This document shows, in pieces, positions 22,617 through 32,219 of a DNA stretch of 64,000 nt (the first letter of the stretch is position 1; each line of letters opens with the position of its first letter). The position numbers and the translations under genes are program-made. The stretch is from a virus, in the IMG/VR virus record IMGVR_UViG_3300021425_000008, positions 1-64,000 of that record; one strand, 5' to 3'. The notes below the pieces were generated by a model. That model was not told the origin of the DNA, ran no database searches, and saw nothing but the letters and a program-made list of their open reading frames with translations.

Positions 22617-22673
22617 GCCGTGTGAAGGACGCCCATTGTGGTAATCAACCTCCCTATAAGGGGAGGTTTTTTT
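22617..22673 (+). ncRNA. candidate phage small RNA (about 57 nt)
   Basis: Defined by a perfect consensus promoter upstream and the terminator at 22649-22673. The first about 32 nt are single-stranded and purine-rich (GAGCCGTGTGAAGGACGCCC) and could act by base pairing. The only start-like codon there (GTG) is followed at once by TGA, so it is not coding. The coordinates of the 5' end are estimated from the -10 box. An alternative is an attenuated leader for the structural gene downstream. Confidence 0.5.
22649..22673 (+). terminator. Rho-independent terminator
   Basis: CCTCCC (22649-22654), six-base loop, GGGAGG (22661-22666), then seven T. Confidence 0.9.
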
Positions 22674-22678
22674 ATGTA

Positions 22679-22685
22679 ATAAATA
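22679..22685 (+). promoter_or_regulatory. late promoter (ATAAATA)
   Basis: ATAAATA lies 29 bp upstream of the large structural gene at 22715, immediately after a terminator. Confidence 0.65.
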
Positions 22686-22714
22686 TCTAATAATAGATAT
22701 CGTGTGCAAGACAG

Positions 22715-25700
22715 ATGCCATTATCTCGCTTAGATAATTTTCTGAAGAATGTAAAAGGTAATATTCTTTATGTCGATCCTAACAACCTGGACGCGACAGA
22801 TGGTATTGAGAACCAAGGAAACTCAATGGCTCGTCCTTTCAAGACGATTCAAAGAGCTCTGATTGAAGCTGCTAGATTCTCATATCAGAAGGGAAAAGAT
22901 AACGATAGATTTGAAAAGACAACGATCTACTTAGCACCTGGTCCTCACCACATTGATAACAGACCAGGATGGATTCCTAATGGTGGTGCTTTTACTCTTA
23001 GGAGTGGTGTAACTTCAAGTGATTTTACAGCGTATAGTAATACAACTAATTTCGATATCTTTGATACAAATAATGACCTGTATAAGGTCAATAGTATTCA
23101 TGGTGGTGTAATCATTCCAAGGGGTGTATCGATTGTTGGTCAGGATCTGAGAAAGTGTGTCATCAGACCAATCTATGTTCCAAACCCAGAAAACAATCTG
23201 ATTGAAAGATCTGCGATTTTTAGAGTCACGGGTGGTTGTTATCTATATTCCTTCACCGTTAAGGACGCAGATACCAATAAGGTTTCTTATAAAGATTATA
23301 CAAATAATCCATTTAAACCCACGTTTTCACACCATAAACTGACTGCATTTGAATATGCTGATGGTAGAAATAATGTTAATATCAATGACGACTTCTTGAC
23401 ATATACAACTGATCGTACTGATCTCGACATGTATTATGAGAAGATCGGTATTGCTTATGGACCTGGTAGTGGACGTGAGATCACACCAGATTATCCGAAT
23501 GCAAATGTAGATATTAATCCTAAGATTGATGAATTTAGAATTGTTGGTCCAGTAGAAGGTTCAGTTGGTATCAACAGTATCAAGGCTGGAGATGGTGTGA
23601 CCGCATCTACAGTTATTGATGTTCAACTCACTGAAGGTATTTTTGGTCTTAACACCGATACTAATGTCATCATCAACAATGTAACTGATCCAAGATATAA
23701 TGGTACATTCCTTGTTACTGAGATTGTAAGTACAGATGTAAACGGTACCACAGGATTTAAGTACGAAGTTCCTAATGCTCCTGTTGATGCATTACCTAAT
23801 CCAACAGGATCAAGTATTGAACTTTCTACAGATACCGTAACATCTGCATCACCATATATCTTTAACGTATCCTTGAGATCAATCTTCGGTATGTGTGGTA
23901 TGCATGCTGATGGTAGTAAGGCTGATGGATTCAAATCCATGGTTGTTGCACAATACACTGGTGTTGGTCTTCAGGTAGATGACAAAGCTTTTGTAAAATA
24001 TAATTCAACTAGTGGAACCTTTGACGATTTCACAACTGTTCCAAATCTTCATACTGATATTGATGCAGTTTACAGACCAGATTATGCCAACTTCCACATC
24101 AAGGCATCGAACAACTCACTGATTCAGTTGGTTTCGATCTTTGCTATCGGTTATGCAAATCAATTTGTAGTTGAATCTGGTGGTGACTTCTCTGTCACAA
24201 ACTCAAACTCTAACTTCGGTCAGACTGCTCTGATATCCAGAGGATATAAAGATAATGTATTTGCACAGGACGATGTAGGTTATGTCACACAGATCATTCC
24301 TCCAAGAACACTGAAACCTGAAACTACAACGATTGAATTCTCATCTATTGACATTTCAAAAACCACCTCAGTAGCTAATACATCAAGACTTTATCTCTAC
24401 GAGGAGACAAATATTGATGAACCACCAGTCACCACAATTCAAGGTTATAGAGTTGGTGCAAAGAAAGATGATGAATTGAATGTCATCATTCCAGAGTCTG
24501 GTGTTCCTACGAACTTCCGTGCCAGAATTGTGATGGATGACACGGCCTATGCTACGAAGAAAATTTCTTCTAAGAAAATAGGAAGAGTTGGTAGAAACGT
24601 TTCTGCTGGTAATAGTATAACGAATAGCATTTTTACTCTGACTGAAGCACACCAGTTTATTCAAGGTGAATCTGTTCGAATCATTTCAAACGATGGTAGA
24701 TTACCAGATGGTCTTGAACACAATAAGGTTTACTTCTCGATTGTAGATGGACTTGGTAATGATCAGATTCAATTGGCTCAAACATTAAATGACTCTCTGA
24801 CGGGTAATAATATAAGTATTAACAATCTTGGCGATACCTTGATTATTGAAAGTAGAGTAAGTGATAAAATTGCTGGTGATATTGGTCACCCTGTTCAGTA
24901 TGATACTACCGAAAATCAGTGGTATGTCAATGTATCAGGTGCTTCAACAGAGAACAACATTTATTCTAAGGTAACTGCTGGTGGTTTAGGTGAAGCTTCA
25001 CCAAGAACATTCTTAGAGAGACAAGTTGATACGCGACAGTCATCCGATAGAATTCACCAGGTTAGATTTGTTATTCCATCAACAACTGGATCTGATTCCG
25101 CAAGACCACCACTCGATAGTTATGTTCTTCAAGAATCTGGTGATGTAAATGGTGCAACCAATACTGAGGTAGCACTTGAGTTTAACCCAGGCTCTGTTAC
25201 CATGAGCAATGATGCTCAACTAAGAAACTTTAGATTTATTGCTGGTGTTGATTATAGAGGAGGTATTGCATACTTTGATACAGAGAAACCTCACGGTCTT
25301 TCGATCGGTTCAACCATAGAAATCAACAATGTTACTAGTACCAACTTCCCAACTGTTGGTGTAGGCAACTCTGGTTATAACGGTATATATGAAGTCACGG
25401 GTATTTCGAGTGCAAAGACATTCTCTGTAAATCAGATCTATACTGACCCTGGTACATTTACTAACAATACATCACAGAGAACAACATCTCTCCCAACATT
25501 TAAGAAGAAAAATCTTCCTGGTAATTATCAGTGTTATGATGTTACAACCATCAATGAATACAAAAATGGTGAGCAAGACGGTATTTACTATCTGAGTCTT
25601 GTTAATTCTGATGTAAAACCATCAGTCTCACCATTTAACACTAAAGACTTTAGTTTCCAACAACCAGTTAGAAATCTTTATCCACAGTTAGATAGAGATA

Positions 25701-27613
25701 ATCCTACATCTCAGGCGGATTCGTCAACATGTTATGCTATCCCAGATAATATTGGCGAAGTAAAAATTAATGATCCTCAAAAGAGTATCACTGGAGAAAC
25801 TCTTGAGCAACTTTTGGATGAAACGGGTATTGGTGTCGGTGTTACTGGTATCATTTCCAATAATGTTGGTACGGCATATACGATCTTCACTGAACATGAT
25901 CACGGTTTGAATAGAATCACGAGACCTGTTATCGATAACCCAGGTGCAGGTTATGGTGATGGTTCTACTACCATCCAGTATTACTATAATGCAAAACTTG
26001 AGAACATTAGTGCTGGTTCGATCGGTAGAAACGCAACTGCATTGGTTACTGTAGATGGTACTTCATCAGGTGAAATCATTGACATCGCTATCATGGATGG
26101 TGGTAGTGCTTATGTTGAAGGTGGTACGTTCAGAGTTGTTGGTATTGCAACGACCACTGGATTTACTGTTGCTACTGGTTCAGTCAATAGAATCTTAGAT
26201 AACAGAAACGATACCATTAATATTAGTGGCATCAATGACTACGACGGAAAGAGATATAATGGTCAATATAGAATTACATCAATATCAGGAATCAAAGAAT
26301 TTGAGGTTGAGTTTCTTGGTGCGGAATCTCCAGGCATTTCAACCACTGGACTTGGACCTGGTATTGTCGGAGGTGGTTCATTCTCTATCAATGGTCCTTC
26401 TTACGATACCGCAAGTTTTGTTTACAACAGAAATGTTGGTCTTGCAACAATCACCACGGACTATGCGAATAGTTTCCGTGTAAACAATGGCGTAAGAATC
26501 AGTGGTGCAGCATCAACATTCTTCAATGGAGTGTTTGCTTGTGTCGATAAGATTGGTTTAACCACTGTTGTGTTGAATGTTGGTGTCAATACTGTCACTC
26601 CATCCACATCTGGTACCATCAGAATTCATCCTGCAGGTATCTACACCAATGATGGTGATCTTGTAATAAGAAATGGTAGACTTCATGGTCGAGAAACTTC
26701 AATCTATGCTGGTATTTCTACAAATATCACAGGAGCAATCACCAGTAAGACCACCGACACGATCAATGTTGTTAACATGGCGAATTATGCATTCCAGATC
26801 GGTGACTTCATTCAAATTGATGATGAGATCATGAGAATCAAGACGACACCAAGTAGAACCGCAACTGATACTGAACTGAAAGTCTTTAGGGGTGTATTTG
26901 GTACGATTGCAGACACTCATGTTGATGGTGCTACTATCAATAGAGTAAGATTCTACCCTCTTGAGTTTAGAAGAAATTCTATCATTCGTGCATCTGCTCA
27001 TACGTTTGAATATATTGGTTATGGTCCAGGTAATTATTCCACTGCATTCCCAAGTAAACAGACAAAACAATTGACACTTGAGGAACAGATTAATGTACAG
27101 TCACAAGCGATTGGTGGTGGTGTTGTAAACTACACTGGCATGAATGACAGAGGTGACTTCTACATTGGTAACAAGAGAATTGCATCGAACACTGGTAGAG
27201 AACAAGTTTATGACACACCAGTTCAAACGATTACAGGTGAAGACCCCTATACAATTGGTTCTAAGAATGAGACATCTGAGTTTAATTATGTTGAAGGTTC
27301 TGTTCTGAAAGTTGCAAGAAACTTCGTTGTTGATGGTGGGGACTCCCGTGATATCCTGTCACAATTTAATGGTCCCGTACAATTCTCACAGAAGGTAACG
27401 AATACATCAGATGAAGGATTTGAAGCAAATAGCATGTTCCTTCAAGGTAATGCATCTGTTTCTAGAAAAATTACTGTTGGTATCTCAACACCATCAAATG
27501 CTGGTAACCCTGGTGACGTTGTATTCAATGCGAACCCAGCAAATGGTGGTTATGTTGGTTGGGTCTATACAACTAATAATGAATGGAAGACATTCGGAGA
27601 TATCAGTAGTTGA
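22715..27613 (+). CDS. giant virion structural protein (1632 aa), tail/baseplate fibre
   Basis: N-terminus PLSRLDNFLKNVKGNILYVD, then a right-handed beta-helix-like opening (NSMARPFKTIQRALIEAARF; TTIYLAPGPHHI) that recalls pectin-lyase-fold proteins. The middle consists of many Gly/Asn/Thr-rich beta segments with repeated SGYNGIYEVTGISS/NGVFAC-type units. The module VSIFAIGYANQFVVESGGDF ... VTNSNSNFGQ and the C-terminal FEYIGYGPGNYSTAFPSKQ are shared with the 1053 aa protein at 32220. It is a virion structural protein of the cyanophage type; host-binding or baseplate role is inferred. Driven by its own late promoter. Confidence 0.75.
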   Translation: MPLSRLDNFLKNVKGNILYVDPNNLDATDGIENQGNSMARPFKTIQRALIEAARFSYQKGKDNDRFEKTTIYLAPGPHHIDNRPGWIPNGGAFTLRSGVTSSDFTAYSNTTNFDIFDTNNDLYKVNSIHGGVIIPRGVSIVGQDLRKCVIRPIYVPNPENNLIERSAIFRVTGGCYLYSFTVKDADTNKVSYKDYTNNPFKPTFSHHKLTAFEYADGRNNVNINDDFLTYTTDRTDLDMYYEKIGIAYGPGSGREITPDYPNANVDINPKIDEFRIVGPVEGSVGINSIKAGDGVTASTVIDVQLTEGIFGLNTDTNVIINNVTDPRYNGTFLVTEIVSTDVNGTTGFKYEVPNAPVDALPNPTGSSIELSTDTVTSASPYIFNVSLRSIFGMCGMHADGSKADGFKSMVVAQYTGVGLQVDDKAFVKYNSTSGTFDDFTTVPNLHTDIDAVYRPDYANFHIKASNNSLIQLVSIFAIGYANQFVVESGGDFSVTNSNSNFGQTALISRGYKDNVFAQDDVGYVTQIIPPRTLKPETTTIEFSSIDISKTTSVANTSRLYLYEETNIDEPPVTTIQGYRVGAKKDDELNVIIPESGVPTNFRARIVMDDTAYATKKISSKKIGRVGRNVSAGNSITNSIFTLTEAHQFIQGESVRIISNDGRLPDGLEHNKVYFSIVDGLGNDQIQLAQTLNDSLTGNNISINNLGDTLIIESRVSDKIAGDIGHPVQYDTTENQWYVNVSGASTENNIYSKVTAGGLGEASPRTFLERQVDTRQSSDRIHQVRFVIPSTTGSDSARPPLDSYVLQESGDVNGATNTEVALEFNPGSVTMSNDAQLRNFRFIAGVDYRGGIAYFDTEKPHGLSIGSTIEINNVTSTNFPTVGVGNSGYNGIYEVTGISSAKTFSVNQIYTDPGTFTNNTSQRTTSLPTFKKKNLPGNYQCYDVTTINEYKNGEQDGIYYLSLVNSDVKPSVSPFNTKDFSFQQPVRNLYPQLDRDNPTSQADSSTCYAIPDNIGEVKINDPQKSITGETLEQLLDETGIGVGVTGIISNNVGTAYTIFTEHDHGLNRITRPVIDNPGAGYGDGSTTIQYYYNAKLENISAGSIGRNATALVTVDGTSSGEIIDIAIMDGGSAYVEGGTFRVVGIATTTGFTVATGSVNRILDNRNDTINISGINDYDGKRYNGQYRITSISGIKEFEVEFLGAESPGISTTGLGPGIVGGGSFSINGPSYDTASFVYNRNVGLATITTDYANSFRVNNGVRISGAASTFFNGVFACVDKIGLTTVVLNVGVNTVTPSTSGTIRIHPAGIYTNDGDLVIRNGRLHGRETSIYAGISTNITGAITSKTTDTINVVNMANYAFQIGDFIQIDDEIMRIKTTPSRTATDTELKVFRGVFGTIADTHVDGATINRVRFYPLEFRRNSIIRASAHTFEYIGYGPGNYSTAFPSKQTKQLTLEEQINVQSQAIGGGVVNYTGMNDRGDFYIGNKRIASNTGREQVYDTPVQTITGEDPYTIGSKNETSEFNYVEGSVLKVARNFVVDGGDSRDILSQFNGPVQFSQKVTNTSDEGFEANSMFLQGNASVSRKITVGISTPSNAGNPGDVVFNANPANGGYVGWVYTTNNEWKTFGDISS

Positions 27614-27659
27614 TTTATTCTGAAATTTGATCTATAATTTTGGTATGTGATATCTGAAT

Positions 27660-28289
27660 ATGAGTAATATTGAATACATTCCTTTATTTCCTCAACTCGT
27701 TACCAGGACTGACACTAACCCTGAGTTCCTAGAATTCAGGGATCAGTTCATTGACTATGCGTATGAACTTAAGTCAAAATCTCCTGGTATTTCGAGATCA
27801 AATAAAAGGGGATGGCACTCATCTACAAGTATCATTAATGACGACGATTTTTCAGAGTGTGTTGGTTTTCTAGAAAAATATATTGCACAAACTGTTAACA
27901 CATTATTCAAAAATACCACCAAGGTCAAGATTGATAGTTGTTGGTTGAATATAAACAATGAAGAAAGTGAGAATGTTGTACATACTCATCCTGGATGTCA
28001 TTTATCTGGATGTTTATGGATTAAAAGCACGAAGGATAGTGGTCAATTAAAGATATACAGTGAACATGAATTTAATCATCACTTTTTACATGAATCATAT
28101 ACTGACAATATATTTCACGAGTTCTATACCTCCCCACGTTATTTTTTCAAACCAACCGAGGGACATATGGTCATGTTCCCATCAGATTTAAGACACTCTG
28201 TTTTTCAAAATAACGATCCATATGATAGAATTTCATTAGCATTTAATATTACTGTTCGACCACCTATAACTGAAGATGACAAATCTTGA
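27660..28289 (+). CDS. 2OG-Fe(II) oxygenase-like protein (209 aa)
   Basis: Matches the putative 2OG-Fe(II) oxygenase family with the landmarks WLNINNEES, HTHPGCHLSGCLWI (metal-binding His108 and His110), then MVMFPSDLRHSVFQNNDPYD with the distal His and an Arg (RISLAFN) expected to bind 2-oxoglutarate. Such enzymes hydroxylate proteins or small molecules; the substrate here is unknown. It is the first of three consecutive oxygenase-like genes between fibre genes. It overlaps the next by 14 bp. Confidence 0.8.
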   Translation: MSNIEYIPLFPQLVTRTDTNPEFLEFRDQFIDYAYELKSKSPGISRSNKRGWHSSTSIINDDDFSECVGFLEKYIAQTVNTLFKNTTKVKIDSCWLNINNEESENVVHTHPGCHLSGCLWIKSTKDSGQLKIYSEHEFNHHFLHESYTDNIFHEFYTSPRYFFKPTEGHMVMFPSDLRHSVFQNNDPYDRISLAFNITVRPPITEDDKS

Positions 28290-28881
28290 ATATCCAATAG
28301 TTATTGATAATATTCTACCTCTGAAAAATTTCTTTGCGATAAGGGACGAGTTTAAGTATAGTGGGTGGACACTGACAAACAAATCTTTGCCCACGGATGA
28401 TTATCATTCATGGGGTTGGACAAAAACAATTAACAGAGCGAATTTGTTGTGTATGTATGATGCTGCTGGTATCATCAAACTCAAGATACAAAAATATATC
28501 AAACAAAATTTGACATATATCAGATCACATGTGAACGGACAAACAAGTGGTCAAGTGTCTAAATTTCATGTTGATTATGAAAGTTCAGGTACATACACAG
28601 TCGTTGTATTTACTGAGAAAAATTGGGATACGCAGTGGGGTGGAGAGTTTGTCTTCCACAATAAAGACAAAAATGAATACAATTACACCACATATATACC
28701 AAATAGAGGTGTTTTAGTACCAGCAAACTATGAACATTATGGTACTTCCCCAAATCCATCAACACAAAATTTGAGAACCTCAGTGGCATTCTCATATTGT
28801 ACAGATGACAGTTTTGAAGCTGTCTATGATTTTAGTAAAGAAGTTCGTTATTTTATTGGACCATCACATCGTGGATATTAA
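28276..28881 (+). CDS. 2OG-Fe(II) oxygenase, prolyl-hydroxylase-like (201 aa)
   Basis: The HxD metal motif is FHVDYE (His98, Asp100). The WGGEFVFHNK strand, the distal His in ANYEHYGTSPNP and the 2-oxoglutarate-binding Arg in LRTSVAFSY complete the double-stranded beta-helix signature. GQTSGQ precedes the HxD, as in the following gene product, so the two are paralogues. Substrate unknown; context suggests modification of fibre proteins or surface glycans. Confidence 0.85.
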   Translation: MTNLEYPIVIDNILPLKNFFAIRDEFKYSGWTLTNKSLPTDDYHSWGWTKTINRANLLCMYDAAGIIKLKIQKYIKQNLTYIRSHVNGQTSGQVSKFHVDYESSGTYTVVVFTEKNWDTQWGGEFVFHNKDKNEYNYTTYIPNRGVLVPANYEHYGTSPNPSTQNLRTSVAFSYCTDDSFEAVYDFSKEVRYFIGPSHRGY

Positions 28882-29416
28882 AATTATTGATGATTTTTTC
28901 TCAGATACTATTCATAAGCAAGTTTGGGAATATCTTCATCCTACAAAACCAATATGGTCATTAACGGGAGGGTCAAGTCAACCAAATTCTTATACATTCT
29001 GGCATGTAGATGATCTTGAAAATGAAGAATACTTTTCTGGATTCTTGTTCAAAAAAATTATTGAAAATCTTGGTGAAAAATACAGTGATTATAATTTTCT
29101 AAGAATATATGCTAATGGTCAAACCGCAGGTCAATCGGGAAACGTTCATCCCGATGATGGTGATGTAACTTTTTTATATTATCCAATGCCCACATGGATC
29201 TATCAATGGGGTGGAGAACTAATTTTTTGTGACTCTTTGAAGGAAATGAATTACGAACTCGACGAACGAGCTGTTGAGTCACAAAGAGTAGTTAGAGTAA
29301 GACCAAACAGGGCAGTTCTATTCCCAGCAAAAATTTTACATCATGCAACTTCTCCAAATAGATATTTCAATAACTTGAGAGTGTCTTTGGCTTATAAACT
29401 GATTGCTCCCTCTTAA
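28871..29416 (+). CDS. 2OG-Fe(II) oxygenase paralogue, probable GTG start (181 aa)
   Basis: I choose GTG 28871 because the upstream part of the frame lies inside the preceding gene and no ATG follows before the conserved IKIIDDFFSD. The catalytic set is complete: GNVHPDDGD (HxD), YQWGGELIFCD, KILHHATSPNR (distal His) and NLRVSLAYK (Arg). GQTAGQ before the HxD parallels GQTSGQ of the preceding paralogue. A longer start at ATG 28805 is possible. The stop is followed directly by a late promoter. Confidence 0.75.
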   Translation: MDIKIIDDFFSDTIHKQVWEYLHPTKPIWSLTGGSSQPNSYTFWHVDDLENEEYFSGFLFKKIIENLGEKYSDYNFLRIYANGQTAGQSGNVHPDDGDVTFLYYPMPTWIYQWGGELIFCDSLKEMNYELDERAVESQRVVRVRPNRAVLFPAKILHHATSPNRYFNNLRVSLAYKLIAPS

Positions 29417-29422
29417 TAAATA
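29416..29422 (+). promoter_or_regulatory. late promoter (ATAAATA)
   Basis: ATAAATA at the stop codon of the oxygenase gene, 34 bp before the gp12-like fibre gene. Confidence 0.6.
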
Positions 29423-29456
29423 ATAATAAAAATTACGTGGGGGAGAGTGAACCCAA

Positions 29457-31820
29457 ATGGCGATCGATAAGGATTTTGTCGTAAAGAATGGTTTAGAGGT
29501 AAACGAAAACCTTCTGTATGCGGACGATAGTACGGAAAAAGTTGGTATCGGTACAACACAGGCTGACAAGAAACTTGTCGTTATTGGTGATGCCGAAATA
29601 AGTTCAAACCTTTCTGTAGGTACAACAATCACTGCACAACGTGGTGTGTTTTCTGGTGTCGTGACTGTCACCGATGGTATTGACATTGGTATTGGTGGCA
29701 CTTTTGTATCTTTTGACAAGCACGATAAAAAGATTGGTGTCAATACAATCTCCCCACAATATACACTCGATGTTATTGGACCAGTATCGATTGGTTATAC
29801 TGCGGAGTATATTTACGGTGACCTCACAGTTACAGGTAATATCAAAGGTACAAATCTAGAGGGTCAGATTAGTGCTGGTGGTACTGTTACATATCAAGAT
29901 GTAAATGTAACCGAGACCCTTAATGCTAATGGTGCAGAAATATTCACAAAATTCAGGGTTGAAGAAGTAAATTCAGATACCTTTAGATATCTGGTAGCGG
30001 GTGATCCTGATCCAACTGGTATTGGTTTCACTCAAAATACTGACAATCCAACAATTTATCTTAACAGAGCTCAGAAATATGAGTTCCATGTAAGTTCTGC
30101 TGGTTTCCCTTTCTATATTAAATCCACACCTAACGCTGACCTGAACAACATCTACAACGATGGTGTTGAACAGAATGGTTCTGAAGTTGGTATTGTGACA
30201 TTCAAGGTGCCAATGAATGCACCTAACATTCTGTACTACCAGGCATCCAATACTGCTGGTATGGGTGGTACGATTTATATTGATAATGATTATCAGACAT
30301 ATCAAGTCGGTGTTTTGACAGTTACTGAATTACTTGACAGCAATAATCAGGCTGATTTTGAGAATATCTACGTCTCTGGTATCGGTACGATTAACAACCT
30401 GAAGGGTCCTCAGAACTTCAGTGTCAGTGCTGGTATTCTGACTGTCAGACAAGATCAGACTGCTCTGATTGGTGTATCCACTGGTTCAGAAAGATTAAGA
30501 TTTAACGAAAGATCTAATAATGAAAATTATAGCGTTACATTTACTACCTCCACAGGTGTTAATAGTAATTATCAGTTATCATTTGTTGATAGTGAGACAA
30601 GTCAGTTCACATATAATCCAGGTACAAACACTCTAGTACTTGACACTGTGGTTGCCAGCTTGACTGGTATTGCAACTGGCGCCCAACGTGTTAATATTGA
30701 TAGAAAGAGTGATAATACAGACTATCAGGTAGCATTCACCGAACCTGGTACTGATGAGTATCAAGCCCTTTATCTTGATACTGAATCTACACAGTTTACT
30801 TACAATCCAAGTACAAATACGTTAACCGCTGCAAATTTTGTTGGTGATCTGACTGGAGATGTAGCTGGTACTGCAACTAATGCAAACTTCATTAATGTAG
30901 ATGAGAAGAATGATGATGTAACATATCAGGTTCTCTTTAGTGATCAAAACAGTGCAGGATATCAAAGACCTTATATTGACAATAATAACGGACAATTTAC
31001 ATACAATCCCTCTACCAGTACTCTCTCTGTAGGAAATTTTATTGGTGATGGTTCTAATGTAACATCCATCCATGGTCCTAACATCACCACAGGTGTTATC
31101 GATGAAGCTAGACTTCCTAATGCATCAACCTCCGCTCAGGGTGTCGTTCAATTAAATAATACCTTCCCACCTACAAGTACATCAACCACTACAACTATAA
31201 CGACAAACGTTGCAAGACGACTTTATAATGCATCAGTTGGTGTCATACCATCTGGTACTGTTATGTTATTCTATCAGTCAAATGCACCGAGTGGATGGAC
31301 TCAGATTACCAGTAGCGTTAATGACCGTGCATTGAGAGTTGTAAGCAGTGAGGGTGCCAATAGTGGTGGTAATATGAACTTTTCTGGCGCATTTCGCAGT
31401 AGCAGACCTGTTCCACTTTTACAACATAATCATAATGCTAATGCTGGTAACCAGAGTGCTAATCACTCACATAATGTTTCTATTGGAGATGCTGGGGATC
31501 ACAAGCACTCAATCAGTGATCCAGAACATAACCATACCTATGAAGATAGTCAGGCACAATTAAGTGGTTCTAAATTTGGTGCAGAAGGCGAACAGTTGAT
31601 GGCCAGTAATGAGGACGAGAGCAGAACAACAGAATCCGCTAACACAGGTATCAACGAAACTGAAGAAGCTGGTGTACATAACCACAATGCCAACGCAAGC
31701 AACCAAACTGCCAACCACAATCACACAATCACCGTTACAAATGCGGGAACTTCTGGTGCATCAATGAACTTCGCAGTTAGATATCTTGATGTGATTATTT
31801 GCAGTAAGAACTCTTATTGA
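29457..31820 (+). CDS. short tail fibre, gp12-like with His-rich tip (787 aa)
   Basis: The N-terminus (AIDKDFVVKNGLEVNENLLY) and following GIGTTQADKKLVVIGDAEIS are of the phage fibre type. The middle has three copies of a beta unit with QFTYNPGTNTLVL / QFTYNPSTNTLTA / QFTYNPSTSTLSV. The end is a collar domain: VMLFYQSNAPSGWTQI, then a histidine-rich tip with six HxH motifs (HNHN, HSHN, HKHS and others). In T4 gp12, such histidines coordinate metal at the trimer tip. A receptor-binding role is likely. The end converges on a minus-strand gene with a 7 bp overlap. Confidence 0.75.
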   Translation: MAIDKDFVVKNGLEVNENLLYADDSTEKVGIGTTQADKKLVVIGDAEISSNLSVGTTITAQRGVFSGVVTVTDGIDIGIGGTFVSFDKHDKKIGVNTISPQYTLDVIGPVSIGYTAEYIYGDLTVTGNIKGTNLEGQISAGGTVTYQDVNVTETLNANGAEIFTKFRVEEVNSDTFRYLVAGDPDPTGIGFTQNTDNPTIYLNRAQKYEFHVSSAGFPFYIKSTPNADLNNIYNDGVEQNGSEVGIVTFKVPMNAPNILYYQASNTAGMGGTIYIDNDYQTYQVGVLTVTELLDSNNQADFENIYVSGIGTINNLKGPQNFSVSAGILTVRQDQTALIGVSTGSERLRFNERSNNENYSVTFTTSTGVNSNYQLSFVDSETSQFTYNPGTNTLVLDTVVASLTGIATGAQRVNIDRKSDNTDYQVAFTEPGTDEYQALYLDTESTQFTYNPSTNTLTAANFVGDLTGDVAGTATNANFINVDEKNDDVTYQVLFSDQNSAGYQRPYIDNNNGQFTYNPSTSTLSVGNFIGDGSNVTSIHGPNITTGVIDEARLPNASTSAQGVVQLNNTFPPTSTSTTTTITTNVARRLYNASVGVIPSGTVMLFYQSNAPSGWTQITSSVNDRALRVVSSEGANSGGNMNFSGAFRSSRPVPLLQHNHNANAGNQSANHSHNVSIGDAGDHKHSISDPEHNHTYEDSQAQLSGSKFGAEGEQLMASNEDESRTTESANTGINETEEAGVHNHNANASNQTANHNHTITVTNAGTSGASMNFAVRYLDVIICSKNSY

Positions 31821-32140
31821 TTAGGTGGCAATGTATTAATTGGGGGATGGGGTGTAATTTGAGCCTGGACAATCCCCTGATTTATTGCATGTGCATATAA
31901 TTGATTGTTTCTGTCATTCGCTGCTACCGTCTCATTTCTAAAATCTTCTACTGCAGCAGTTGTCTGTCTAGACATTTGAGAGTTTTCAACAGCCATCATT
32001 GGCATCCAAGCCACAGCACATTTATAATTGTTTATCTCTTGTCCAGTCTGAGGATTATACCCCTGCACTTGTGTATACCACGCACACTTATGTCCAACAC
32101 ACTTCTTCTTAATTAACGGACAAAATTCACCATCTTTCAT
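31814..32140 (-). CDS. four-cysteine protein (108 aa), lone minus-strand gene
   Basis: The N-terminal half has Cys7, Cys14, Cys19 and Cys41 (FCPLIKKKCVGHKCAWYTQV), a spacing suitable for a zinc or iron-sulfur site. The rest is polar and helical (ENSQMSRQTTAAVEDFRNET) with a Pro-rich end. Similar ORFs exist in marine myoviruses, function unknown. It is the only minus-strand gene among the fibre genes and has its own late promoter. It converges on the gp12-like gene. Confidence 0.7.
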   Translation of the reverse strand: MKDGEFCPLIKKKCVGHKCAWYTQVQGYNPQTGQEINNYKCAVAWMPMMAVENSQMSRQTTAAVEDFRNETVAANDRNNQLYAHAINQGIVQAQITPHPPINTLPPNQ

Positions 32141-32167
32141 CGTGTTAAATACTGAATGATTTGAAAA

Positions 32168-32174
32168 TATTTAT
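32168..32174 (-). promoter_or_regulatory. late promoter (ATAAATA, minus strand)
   Basis: TATTTAT on the plus strand, 27 bp before the start of the minus-strand four-cysteine gene. Confidence 0.6.
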
Positions 32175-32185
32175 CTGGTTATATT

Positions 32186-32192
32186 ATAAATA
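32186..32192 (+). promoter_or_regulatory. late promoter (TATAAATA)
   Basis: A full T4-type TATAAATA ending at 32192, 27 bp before the 1053 aa fibre gene. It diverges from the minus-strand copy only 11 bp away. Confidence 0.65.
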
Positions 32193-32219
32193 CAACTAAC
32201 GGAAGGAAAATCATAGGTA

